Below are positions 33,696-41,840 of a DNA stretch of 64,000 nucleotides, piece after piece. Positions within the stretch are counted from its first letter, which is position 1. The number at the start of each line of letters is the position of its first letter. The notes below the pieces were generated by a model. It worked only from the letters and a program-made list of their open reading frames with translations, was not told where the DNA came from and ran no database searches. A program made the translations under genes and the position numbers. The stretch comes from 9FT-COMBO-48-23 sp963754385 (GTDB taxonomy: Bacteria > Chloroflexota > Dehalococcoidia > GIF9 > UBA5629): the NCBI GenBank assembly GCA_963754385.1, contig CAVWGE010000002.1, positions 310,001 through 374,000 of the forward strand, written 5' to 3'.

Positions 33696-35135
33696 TTAAC
33701 TGTCTTTAATACCTGCCAATTTCTTAGCAAGTTTCTTCTTAGATTCAATATCTGCGTTTCTTAATATTGTCATCTTGTGAGTTTCGGGTGAACCTGCACC
33801 ATGGATATTCGATACAATATCTCTACTTTCAAATGCGAGTTTTTCGATTAATCTGAAAATACGAACTCTGTCTGAAGTTGACACACTATCAATTCCCTTG
33901 AGATATTTTGTAAGTAGTGGACCTATTTCCGGATTGGAAAAATCTTTATCTGAAGGAATATCAGCTACCATACCGCCTGCAATCTCAATCATCATACGGA
34001 TGACTTCATGTAATTCCTTACCTTCATATAATTTTGATGTATTTGATAATACAGGGTCTACTGTATAAATTCCGGACGGAGTTTTTTCAGATTCAATCGA
34101 AGCAGCTACGGAGCAACCATAAATAGCCTCAGTTACTTTAATCATTTCTGTATATTTATTATTGATATGTGAAACATTGGAAAGCCCATTATAATCAGCA
34201 GCAACTGCGGCAGCTCCTATTAGAATATCACCAACACCGCATTTGCAACCACCATGTGAATGGCGATGATAATTACCAAAATTCCGTACCATTTCACCTG
34301 CATATTCATATTCACCACAGAGAAAAACATTATCCCATGGGATAAAAACATCATTAAATATAACCATAGGAGCAAATTTACTGAATTCCACATTTCCAAG
34401 GTCACATCCTTGCAGAGGCCTTGCTTCAAGAGTTCCTCGACCATAAACATGAATCAGCCCTTTTGTATCAGTTGGTAATGCAAAGCATACCGCATAGTCT
34501 TTATCTGCTTCACGCATTTCTCTGGCCGGTACTATTAAGCCCCAGTGAGCACAGATAGAACCAGTTTGATGTATTTTAGCTCCTCTAACAATAATGCCAT
34601 TCTTATTTTTATCAACAACATGTAAATATAAATCTGGATCCTTTTGTTGTGATGGGCGAAGTGACCTGTCTCCTTTCACATCTGTTACACCGCTGAATAA
34701 AGCAAGGTCATTTTTCTGAATGAACTGTAAAAAGTTTTGTAGTCTTTCAAAATATTTAGTTCCATTTTTTTTATCACAATTATAAGTTTCGATACCAACA
34801 GAGCTGATAGCATCCATTCCGGTACAACGCATATAGCAGCCACCAATTCTTTGAGATATAAACTTAAGCATTCTAATTTTTGCGAGAAGATCTTCCGGAC
34901 TTTTATAAAATTTAACGAAACGGCTTACGTCTTCATCAATAAGATCAGATTTGGTAACAAGGAATTTCTTACCTTCGGGATCATTTTCTAGCTCATATGT
35001 TTTTGCCACTGATGCTGTCATATAACTAATAAGTGGATGTTCATAAATATTCTCCGCTTTCTCTCCAAGAATATAAACTAGTGGATTGAGTTTATTAAGT
35101 GATTCATAATATTGTTTTGAAGTTTTGATTGCCAT
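33696..35135 (-). CDS. 4-hydroxybutyryl-CoA dehydratase/vinylacetyl-CoA isomerase-like flavoprotein
   Basis: 479 residues from ATG 35135, chosen because AGGAGGAAGAC lies directly upstream (the open frame extends to a TTG at 35150). The family (4-hydroxyphenylacetate hydroxylase fold) includes AbfD, an FAD and [4Fe-4S] radical dehydratase. All four cluster ligands I know for AbfD are present at matching spacing: C100-x3-C104 (GGCYMRCTG) and H-x6-C in YHRHSHGGCKCG. Other matches are VRGAKIHQTGSI, PLQGCDLGN and HGAGSPETHKM. It probably converts a 4-hydroxybutyryl-CoA-like thioester to a crotonyl-CoA-like one. Divergent from sucCD-like genes with short, AT-rich intergenic DNA; the base composition differs from the flanking DNA. 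Confidence 0.85.
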   Translation of the reverse strand: MAIKTSKQYYESLNKLNPLVYILGEKAENIYEHPLISYMTASVAKTYELENDPEGKKFLVTKSDLIDEDVSRFVKFYKSPEDLLAKIRMLKFISQRIGGCYMRCTGMDAISSVGIETYNCDKKNGTKYFERLQNFLQFIQKNDLALFSGVTDVKGDRSLRPSQQKDPDLYLHVVDKNKNGIIVRGAKIHQTGSICAHWGLIVPAREMREADKDYAVCFALPTDTKGLIHVYGRGTLEARPLQGCDLGNVEFSKFAPMVIFNDVFIPWDNVFLCGEYEYAGEMVRNFGNYHRHSHGGCKCGVGDILIGAAAVAADYNGLSNVSHINNKYTEMIKVTEAIYGCSVAASIESEKTPSGIYTVDPVLSNTSKLYEGKELHEVIRMMIEIAGGMVADIPSDKDFSNPEIGPLLTKYLKGIDSVSTSDRVRIFRLIEKLAFESRDIVSNIHGAGSPETHKMTILRNADIESKKKLAKKLAGIKDS

Positions 35136-35242
35136 GTCTTCCTCCTGCAAACATATCCTTTAATGGGCGTGAAATAACGCTCTAGTTTATCATCTATAAT
35201 TGTTATATGTAAAGTTGAGTTATCATTGCTAGGCTAGTAATA

Positions 35243-35272
35243 TTGACGAATCTAATCTTGATGCAGTATGCT
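35243..35272 (+). promoter_or_regulatory. Promoter of the CoA-ligase/Lut-like operon
   Basis: TTGACG (35243-35248), 18-bp spacer, TATGCT (35267-35272). The first conserved Met (35288) is 15 nt further, with almost no leader and no Shine-Dalgarno. This argues against the longer open frame that begins inside the promoter. Confidence 0.6.
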
Positions 35273-35287
35273 ATGTCGATATATATT

Positions 35288-36430
35288 ATGAAACTGTACG
35301 AATTTGAAGCAATAGAGCTTTTTCATATTGAAGGTATACCTGTACCGGCATATGCTTTAGCATCTAATCCTGAGGAGGCCAGGGAAAAAGCGGTTGAGAT
35401 AGGAATGCCTGTAGTTATAAAAGCTCAGGTATTGACTGGAGGACGGTATTTGGCAGGAGGAGTACGTGTCGCAAAATCACCAGATGAAGTTATCTCTGCC
35501 ACTCGCCAAATATTTAAACTATCTATTGGTGATCTGCCAGTTGACCGGGTGATAATTGTAAGAAAAGTTGAAGCTGCTCAGGAATATTATCTGGGTATTA
35601 CGGTTGATGGATATTATGGGACACCGATTGCTATTCTCAGTCTTGAAGGTGGTGTATCCATAAATAGAATTGCTCAAGAACGTCCGGAAGTCCTTGTATC
35701 TAAACATATTTCCATATCTAAAGGTTTTACTTCTTCTGATGCGAGGCGCATGTGCAGAGAAGCTGGTTTGAGAGGTAAAGATTTCACAGAATTATCGAAT
35801 TTGATTTGTTCACTTTATAATGTGTTCCGGAGGAATGATGCATTGCTTACTGAGATAAATCCATTGGTGAGAACAGTTGATGGTAATTATCTGGCAATAG
35901 ATGCTAAGGTAGAAATCGATGATTCAAGTATGTACCGACATACGGATCTTAGTATTAATATGCAAGACCATATTTCTAATTCACTTGAAAGAAAAGCACG
36001 TGAAATAGGAGTTTCGTATGTAGAATTGGATGGTGATATTGCTATTATCGCCAGTGGTGCTGGATTAGGGATGGCTAGTGTGGATATTATTGCTCATAAA
36101 ATGCGTCCGGCTAACTTTTTAGAGACGGGAGGTGGAATTACCGCTGACCTTTTATATAAAGTTATGGATTTGGTATTACAGAAAAGCGGAATTCGCGCAT
36201 TATTTATTAACATATACGGGGGTATTAACCCGATTCATGAAGGTGCCAAGGGTGTAGTTAAATATATGCAAGAACATAATATTACGATTCCCGTTGTGGC
36301 GAAGGCATTAGGGAATCATCAAGAGGAGACCTGGGAGATATTTGAACAACATGGTGTTCATGTAGTCAAAGAAGTATCTACTGAAAAAGGTGTTGAATTA
36401 CTTGCTCATTTGCTGGGGGAAAAAGCATGA
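35288..36430 (+). CDS. Succinyl-CoA synthetase beta-like subunit (ADP-forming acyl-CoA ligase)
   Basis: 380 residues from ATG 35288, where the family N-terminus starts (MKLYEFEAIELFHIEGIPVP). ATP-grasp domain (about 1-230) with PVVIKAQVLTGGRYLAGGV, EYYLGITVDG and EINPLVRTVDGNYLAID. C-terminal ligase domain with NFLETGGGITADLL and FINIYGGINPIHEGAKGVV. It works with the alpha subunit downstream (4-bp overlap) to couple CoA thioester formation or cleavage to ATP/ADP. The true acid substrate may be succinate or another acid; the neighbouring hydroxybutyryl-CoA dehydratase-like gene suggests a C4 acid pathway (inference). Confidence 0.85.
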   Translation: MKLYEFEAIELFHIEGIPVPAYALASNPEEAREKAVEIGMPVVIKAQVLTGGRYLAGGVRVAKSPDEVISATRQIFKLSIGDLPVDRVIIVRKVEAAQEYYLGITVDGYYGTPIAILSLEGGVSINRIAQERPEVLVSKHISISKGFTSSDARRMCREAGLRGKDFTELSNLICSLYNVFRRNDALLTEINPLVRTVDGNYLAIDAKVEIDDSSMYRHTDLSINMQDHISNSLERKAREIGVSYVELDGDIAIIASGAGLGMASVDIIAHKMRPANFLETGGGITADLLYKVMDLVLQKSGIRALFINIYGGINPIHEGAKGVVKYMQEHNITIPVVAKALGNHQEETWEIFEQHGVHVVKEVSTEKGVELLAHLLGEKA

Positions 36431-37311
36431 GCATTTTAATCGATAAGGCGACAAGAGTTCTGGTACAGGGTATAACCGGTAAGATAGGACGTACTCAAAC
36501 AAAATGGATGCTGGATTACGGGACCAATATTGTTGCCGGAGTTACCCCTGGTAGGGGAGGTGAGGTAGTTGAAGGAATTCCCGTATTTAATACTGTTGAG
36601 GAAGCTATTGCTAAGACCGGTGCGGAGGCATCAGTATTTTTTGTACCACCGCCTAGTGTGAAAGAAGCAGCAATAGAAACTATAGATGCTGGGATTAAGC
36701 TAATTGTTGTTGTTACAGAGCATATTCCGGTACATGATGTGATGGAGATACGTGAATATGCCGGTGATAGCGATGCTCAAATTATAGGTCCAACTAGTCC
36801 CGGAGTTATTACTGTTGGTCAGGCTAAGATGGGTATTATGCCGGGAAATATGTTTACTCCGGGGCGTATTGGTGTTATTTCTCGAAGTGGAACGCTTTCA
36901 TACGAAATAAGCATTAACCTTGCTATGGCAAGATTAGGTCAAAGTACGGTTGTTGGTATTGGTGCTGATCCGGTTGTATTTACCAGTATATCTGAGCTTT
37001 TAGAATTGTTTGAGAAGGACAAAGATACTGATCTGGTAGTCATAATAGGAGAAGTTGGAGGTATACAGGAAGAAAAAGCTGCTGAGTTTATAGACCGATG
37101 GATGACGAAACCTGTGGTTGCTTATATTGCTGGTTTAAATGCACCAGAAGGGAAAAAGATGGGGCATGCAGGAGCAATTATTCAAGGAGATGGAAGGGGA
37201 ACATCTCAAAGCAAAGTTGCTGCTTTTAGAGAGGTAGGTGTAGATGTTGCCAAATATCCTGCAGATGTTGTTACGCTTGCCCAAAAACGTCTGAAACTTA
37301 CTAATACATAA
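36427..37311 (+). CDS. Succinyl-CoA synthetase alpha-like subunit
   Basis: 294 residues, normal for the alpha chain. CoA-binding Rossmann domain at the N-terminus (TRVLVQGITGKIGRTQTKWM, YGTNIVAGVTPGRGG, VPVFNTVEEA-type stretch) and ligase domain with the phosphohistidine in KKMGHAGAIIQGDGRGTSQS. GPTSPGVITVGQAKMGIMPG is the usual active-site helix region. Overlaps the beta subunit by four bases (ATGA), so translation is coupled. Confidence 0.9.
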   Translation: MSILIDKATRVLVQGITGKIGRTQTKWMLDYGTNIVAGVTPGRGGEVVEGIPVFNTVEEAIAKTGAEASVFFVPPPSVKEAAIETIDAGIKLIVVVTEHIPVHDVMEIREYAGDSDAQIIGPTSPGVITVGQAKMGIMPGNMFTPGRIGVISRSGTLSYEISINLAMARLGQSTVVGIGADPVVFTSISELLELFEKDKDTDLVVIIGEVGGIQEEKAAEFIDRWMTKPVVAYIAGLNAPEGKKMGHAGAIIQGDGRGTSQSKVAAFREVGVDVAKYPADVVTLAQKRLKLTNT

Positions 37312-37383
37312 TGGTGGCTAATATCCTGGATATTATGCAGCCATAATTAGTAAGATATTTATGTATTCCTCTCAATATTAAAT

Positions 37384-38400
37384 ATGAAGCCTAAATCAAA
37401 AGTAACAATACCGCCCGGACTGCTTTATATAGCCGATAATATAAAGATAAAGCAAAATATCCTTGGCACTTCAAGTGAGCTCAAAGCTGAATGGGCTAGG
37501 AATCTAAATTTGTGTAAACAATCAGAGACAATCTTTTTTGCAGGTTGTGGATATCAATACACTGCTGGAGTTGAATCGCTGATGTCTCTCATCCGCAAAA
37601 TGGATAAAAGTCTATTAGGATCTGAGCTTCCTATGACTTTGGCTGGTATTCAAAGAAAATCAGGATTAGATATTGCTAACTTATATAATAAATTAACAGT
37701 AAAAAATATACACACAGAAGGTGAAGTACTAATTGATGCAGTTAAAGTACTGAGGAATCTTGGAATTGATTTTGGTTATCTTGGGGATGAAGAACCATGT
37801 TGTGGAAGCTTACTGCATTACGCAGGAATGAAACAGGATTTTATTAATAATTCTCATAAATTATATGATAAGTTGAAATCGCTAGGGGTAAAGCGAATAA
37901 TTAGTATTGTTCCTTCGTGCACATATACCCTTAAAAATTTGATAACTCAACATATTCGAAGTAGTAAAATAGAAGTCCTACACTTTTCAGAGGTAGTACT
38001 TAAAAATATACAATCTATAACTTTACAGTTTCCACGGAAAGCAAAAGTTACTTATCATGATCCATGTCAACTATCTCGTTATCTTCATCTTATTGATGAA
38101 CCACGTCGAATTATAAAAGCTATTAAAAATGTGGAGTTTATTGAGACAAACTGGACCAATCGTGAATGGTCCACATGCTGTGGGGGAGGGGCTGGATTTG
38201 AAGCAGTTTTTCCTGAACTCAGTGAGATCCTGGCAGTAAATAGAGCCAAAGAATTATGTGATACTGGAGCTGAAATTATTGTTACAAATTGCCCCGGTTG
38301 TCTAATGCAAATTAAAAATGGATTAAAGAAGTTGAAGAATGACATCGTTAAAGTTCTGGATTTAGCTCAAATAATTTCAATGGCGATGGAGAGCAAGTAG
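37384..38400 (+). CDS. CCG-domain iron-sulfur/heterodisulfide-reductase-type protein
   Basis: 338 residues. Two cysteine-rich CCG domains of the LutA/GlpC/HdrB type are visible: the first with FFAGCGYQY, EPCCGSLL and VPSCTYT, the second with YHDPCQLSRY, TCCGGGAGFE and TNCPGCLMQ. Such domains bind a [4Fe-4S] cluster or pass electrons to quinones and thiols. An ~50-residue N-terminal extension precedes the first domain. The gene stop and the next gene's GTG overlap (TAGTG), so it forms a pair with the LutB-like gene, as lutA and lutB do. Probably an electron-transfer module for an oxidation step in this cluster. Confidence 0.8.
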   Translation: MKPKSKVTIPPGLLYIADNIKIKQNILGTSSELKAEWARNLNLCKQSETIFFAGCGYQYTAGVESLMSLIRKMDKSLLGSELPMTLAGIQRKSGLDIANLYNKLTVKNIHTEGEVLIDAVKVLRNLGIDFGYLGDEEPCCGSLLHYAGMKQDFINNSHKLYDKLKSLGVKRIISIVPSCTYTLKNLITQHIRSSKIEVLHFSEVVLKNIQSITLQFPRKAKVTYHDPCQLSRYLHLIDEPRRIIKAIKNVEFIETNWTNREWSTCCGGGAGFEAVFPELSEILAVNRAKELCDTGAEIIVTNCPGCLMQIKNGLKKLKNDIVKVLDLAQIISMAMESK

Positions 38401-39589
38401 TGTCCACCTTTTTAGATTATAAAAAAGAAATAATGGATGCTGCTCATGATGAAAAAATACGAGTGGCTTTATCCAGAGCAATAAAAAGTTATCGGGCAAA
38501 TGTCATGAGCGCGATAGCACAATTCCCTCATACTCTTGAATTAGCTAAAGAAGTAAAAATAATCAAAGAAATTGCTATTAGTAGAATGCAACAGCTTATT
38601 GAAATTGCCTGTAATTCTATTGAAGCTAACAAAGGAAAAGCATATATCGCTAAAACTGGTGAGGATGCTAATAAAATCATTGCCAGCATTGTGGGGGGGG
38701 GAAACTTGTTGTTAAAGCTAAGAGTATGACGGGAGAAGAGATTGAGTTAAGAGAATACTTGGAAAAACAGGGGAATGATGTCTATGAAACTGACCTGGGA
38801 GAATTCATTATCCAGAAATTGGAATTGAAACCAATGCATATATTGGCTCCTGCAGTACATGTTCCGAAAGAAGACGTGGCGAAATTATTGTCAAAGCTAA
38901 CGGGTAAAAAAATTCCACCTGATAATATCGAGAATATGGTGGCTACGGCTCGCGAATTATTACGGGAGAAATTTTTCAAAGCGGATGTCGGTATAAGTGG
39001 TGCAAATGTGATTGCTGCAGATACTGGAACTTTATTTTTAATTGAAAATGAAGGTAATATACGTTTAGCTACAAGTGCACCACCTATTCACATCGCACTT
39101 ATTGGCATGGAAAAAGTGGTCTCTAATTTAGGTGAAGCATTCAAGGTGGCTGAGGTTACTTGGCGGTATGCAAATTATACAATGCCAACATATGTGAGTA
39201 TGATATCGGGGCCCAGTAAAACAGGAGATATTGAGAAAGTAATTACGTATGGTGCTCATGGGCCGAAGGAGTTCCATGTTATCTTTTTAGATGGAGGGCG
39301 GATTGAACTGGCAAAACATCCTATACTGTGTCAGGCATTATATTGTCTACGATGTGGTGGTTGTCTTTATGAATGCCCTGTATTTAGTGTAACAGCTGGA
39401 CACTTTGGAGATAAATATTTCGCTGGAATAGGTGCTGTTTGGGCGGCTATGTTATCAGACAATCGAGAAAAAGGAGCTGCTTTGGCTTACACATGTCTTA
39501 CGTGCGGAAGATGTAAGGTTAGATGTCCAATGAATATTGATACGCCGGAAATGGTAGTAGAATTGCGACGATTATTAACACAGAGTTAA
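38400..39589 (+). pseudogene. LutB-like LUD/ferredoxin protein split by a frameshift at a G9 tract
   Basis: Two ORFs (38400-38729, 109 aa; 38726-39589, 287 aa) together equal one LutB-like protein. The first gives the N-terminal helical part (YIAKTGEDANKIIASIVGGG). The second frame, read from the tract, gives KLVVKAKSMTGEEIELREYL and continues through the LUD domain (YETDLGEFIIQ, HILAPAVHVPKEDV, GISGANVIAADTGTLFLIEN) to two ferredoxin motifs (CLRCGGCLYECP, CLTCGRCKVRCP). The break is at nine Gs, 38693-38701; ten would restore the frame. Either a phase-variable tract, a mutation or a sequencing slip is possible. Partner of the upstream CCG protein. Confidence 0.75.
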
Positions 39590-39601
39590 TTATTATTAAA
39601 C

Positions 39602-39685
39602 GCAGAGGTTTGGGCAGCTCACAATCTTGAACGTGCTGCTGATAGAGTCACTAATATATGTGAACGTATTGTGTTTATCATTACT
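39602..39685 (+). pseudogene. phoU C-terminal fragment
   Basis: An open stretch of 28 codons reads AEVWAAHNLERAADRVTNIC then ERIVFIIT, which is the conserved C-terminal helix of PhoU (WVAHNLERIADR.TNI.E). No start and no upstream part is present: it begins 13 bp after the LutB-like stop and is cut by the insertion-sequence end at 39704. It marks a recombination join. Confidence 0.7.
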
Positions 39686-39703
39686 GTATTTGCTATGCTT
39701 AGA

Positions 39704-39806
39704 CTGACCTGCCCCCCCCTAGAATTAGTCCAGTATTAATGTTAAACTTGAAGACTAGCAGTCACTTTAGACCTATGATTTTTATTATGGGTGAACATAC
39801 ATCCCG
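39704..39806 (+). mobile_element. Insertion-sequence end (copy A), inverted relative to 55488-55584
   Basis: Begins CTGACCTGCCCCC and runs through TCCAGTATTAATGTTA and AGCAGTCACTTTAGACCTAT to AACATACATCCC. The same ~100 bp occurs inverted at 55488-55584 with only scattered differences. The start looks like an IS terminal repeat. No transposase is left. It supplies the last codons (PIIKIIGLK and stop) of the terminase gene. Confidence 0.65.
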
Positions 39807-41177
39807 ATGATAGCCTCTAGCCTTTCGCGGCACACACCTGTTAGCCGCCTGAACCGCCAGAGCCAGACTCATAAGGTAGTCATCGTGACCATCGCCGGGA
39901 TCAACAAAAAAGTTCAAGGTCTGGTTAGGTCTGTATATGCTCTTGGCTTTCTCCAGCTCAAACATCAGCTCCCTGTAATGTTCAGAGCCGTCCTGCTTGT
40001 AAAGCTTGAGCCTGCCTGAGTTAACGGCAGCCAGCAAATCGAAACCCATTTCCGATTTCGTCTTCTGGGTGAATTTGAAGGGTAAAACTTTGCTACCTAA
40101 TGAATTGCGCAAAAAGCTGGTGATAGGCTCGCCGATACCCGTGGCATCGGCAACAATTCGACTACAATGCCAGACGTTTTTGAGTATGTCCACCATCTGA
40201 GGATAGAGCTCGGAATGTCTCCTGCCCACCCAGCTATAGTGTTCCACCACATGTATTGTAGTCTCCTTGCCCATAATGTCAGCAGCATTACGTATAACCT
40301 CGGCAACGGTTATGACCGTGGCATCCCTGCCTGAACGAGTCAGAATCTCGTCTTCAAGCTGCTCGGACTCACCGGCGAAATCTATGCCAGCTACGCAAGT
40401 CCTACATTCCTCAGGCTGGTTGAGCCTGGCATGATTGCCTCTGAGTTGGGCGATTTGCTGGCTTGTCAGAAAGCCACCGCCGCCTCTAACCGGCAATAGA
40501 GCATATTGAGTTCTGAATAAAGGATGGTCTTCGCCGAGGCGTCCCCGCTCAGACTCAACAAAGGCTTTGTAGCTAGGGTTGTGTTTGGCTATTTCCTGCC
40601 AGTCATAGCGGAAATGGCGTTTGATGCCATCCTTCTTCTCCATCTCCAGGTTAGTCTGTTTGACCTCTTCGAGCAACGTGGTATCATCCCAGGTTGTGCC
40701 GTAGTGCACGGTGGTGGCATTTGAAGCTGATGCCATTGGCCTGAATTCCTTGGTGTATTTGTCCCTGGCTACATCCTGGGATTCGTCTATCTCCAAAAGA
40801 ATATCAGCAGTATGACCGACAACCGAGCTAGACTCATCGGCGGATAGGAATATCTGTCTGGCATTACCCAGCCTGACCATATAGCCAGCCTCGGTAACCC
40901 AGATGCCGCCGAAGCCGAAGCCATCCAGCCTATCCTTAAGCCGGCTCATAGAGATGATTGTCTGCGGCTTGAACGTGGGGGAGCACTTGATGGCGTTGCC
41001 GCCGGCAGCCATGAACATGGTCAGCAGCAGCACTTCGAGGTGGGCAGAAAGCTCATTCTTACCGCCCTGTCGGGCGATTTCAACTGAGAATGTCAGGCCG
41101 AGGTTGCTCTGGATGCTTTCAATTACCGCTTTAGCTACTTCCGCTTGATAAGGCCTCAGTTTCATGTCAAAAAACAA
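39762..41177 (-). CDS. Phage terminase large subunit, C-terminus replaced by IS end
   Basis: 471 residues. The DNA-packaging motor of tailed phages. The ATPase domain has a Walker A-like SVEIARQGGKNELSAH and Walker B ILLEIDESQDV; the nuclease domain shows CVAGIDFAGE, RIVADATGIGEPI and HDDYLMSLALAV with its catalytic acidic residues. The last nine residues come from the insertion-sequence end at 39704-39806, but the acidic motifs are all retained, so activity may survive. It lies directly after a small-terminase-like gene in transcription order, yet 26 kb from the portal and capsid genes at 10-13 kb, which have the same orientation. Confidence 0.85.
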   Translation of the reverse strand: MFFDMKLRPYQAEVAKAVIESIQSNLGLTFSVEIARQGGKNELSAHLEVLLLTMFMAAGGNAIKCSPTFKPQTIISMSRLKDRLDGFGFGGIWVTEAGYMVRLGNARQIFLSADESSSVVGHTADILLEIDESQDVARDKYTKEFRPMASASNATTVHYGTTWDDTTLLEEVKQTNLEMEKKDGIKRHFRYDWQEIAKHNPSYKAFVESERGRLGEDHPLFRTQYALLPVRGGGGFLTSQQIAQLRGNHARLNQPEECRTCVAGIDFAGESEQLEDEILTRSGRDATVITVAEVIRNAADIMGKETTIHVVEHYSWVGRRHSELYPQMVDILKNVWHCSRIVADATGIGEPITSFLRNSLGSKVLPFKFTQKTKSEMGFDLLAAVNSGRLKLYKQDGSEHYRELMFELEKAKSIYRPNQTLNFFVDPGDGHDDYLMSLALAVQAANRCVPRKARGYHRDVCSPIIKIIGLK

Positions 41178-41204
41178 AGGGCAAAATTTTTGGTTTTTGC
41201 TTTT

Positions 41205-41531
41205 TCATTTTATTATGGCTTTTATCCCCAAAGGTACGGCTATTTCGGTCAATACCCTGGTGATGGCCTCCTTGAGCGACTTCTTCTGCTCCTTGTTGAT
41301 ATTATAGCGCGTGGTGACAAGGCGAGCGATGACAGTAGCTAGCTTGAGATGAAGGTCGAGTCGCTCCGGCTTTGCTACTATAAGCTCTCTGAGCTTAACG
41401 CGGAGTATAGCGATTTCTTCATCAATGCCTTCTATACTCCTGGCTTCCTCAAGCTCCAGTTTTTCGGCTTCATTAAGTGCCTGACTGTAAAACTCGTGCC
41501 TTTTGTTTTTTGTGGCGTCTTTTCTTGCCAT
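41205..41531 (-). CDS. Terminase small-subunit-like protein
   Basis: 108 residues from ATG 41531 (MARKDATKNKRHEFYSQALN); an in-frame start at 41567 lies inside the overlapping 49-aa gene and has no better site. It is highly charged and almost all helical, with a long coiled-coil segment (AEKLELEEARSIEGIDEEIA, then ILRVKLRELI) and a C-terminal helix region. Placed 27 bp before the large terminase, it is likely the DNA-recognition subunit, although no clear helix-turn-helix is seen. Identification rests mainly on position, size and helical character. Confidence 0.55.
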   Translation of the reverse strand: MARKDATKNKRHEFYSQALNEAEKLELEEARSIEGIDEEIAILRVKLRELIVAKPERLDLHLKLATVIARLVTTRYNINKEQKKSLKEAITRVLTEIAVPLGIKAIIK

Positions 41532-41622
41532 TTTCCATTGCCTTGATAAGCCCGTAGACGAGAACATAGGCAGCTAAGTCATATCTCTGCTCGTCCAAAG
41601 CTATCTTTAATAGTTTCGCCAT
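41473..41622 (-). CDS. 49-aa basic protein leading the terminase operon
   Basis: MAKLLKIALDEQRYDLAAYV then LVYGLIKAMENGKKRRHKKQ and a basic tail: an amphipathic helical start and a Lys/Arg-rich end. It overlaps the small-terminase-like gene by 59 bp in another frame. Its ATG lies 10 nt after a -10 element, giving a leaderless mRNA like the HTH gene at 13768. I recall similar small 'RYDLAA' proteins before terminase genes but cannot name a function. Confidence 0.5.
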   Translation of the reverse strand: MAKLLKIALDEQRYDLAAYVLVYGLIKAMENGKKRRHKKQKARVLQSGT

Positions 41623-41632
41623 AATCAACCAT

Positions 41633-41661
41633 ATATTAGCACTAATGTTCTATTTAAGCAA
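41633..41661 (-). promoter_or_regulatory. Promoter with the same 16-bp near-palindrome, terminase operon
   Basis: Minus strand: TTGCTT (-35), 17-bp spacer, TAATAT (-10). The plus-strand 16-mer TAGCACTAATGTTCTA (41637-41652) is identical to that at 13782-13797, and downstream bases CAAGG and TGTCGC also recur. A shared operator is likely. Confidence 0.65.
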
Positions 41662-41711
41662 GGCAGGTATGTCGCCTGCGGGCTTCGTAGATACCTAAAC
41701 GGCCCCCAGAT

Positions 41712-41740
41712 TTGGTATGAATCGCTGATTATGCTATACT
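41712..41740 (+). promoter_or_regulatory. Promoter of the second TPR lipoprotein
   Basis: TTGGTA (41712-41717), 17-bp spacer, TATACT (41735-41740); ATG at 41841, about 95 nt of leader. Confidence 0.6.
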
Positions 41741-41840
41741 TACCGCCCAAAAGGTGCTGACATATTTACTGACAAACTTAAGCCGCCCTATTCATATCTC
41801 ATAATGAACCTGCCACGAATTTCCACAGCGGAGACTGGGT

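Noticed and set aside
38400..38729. The 109-aa ORF as an independent gene
   Set aside because: It is the N-terminal piece of a LutB-like protein; its last residues after the G tract are out of frame.
13782..41652. The shared 16-mer as attL/attR of a prophage
   Set aside because: Both copies sit at fixed promoter positions relative to start codons, no integrase is present, and the interval holds core genes such as pyrG and rho.
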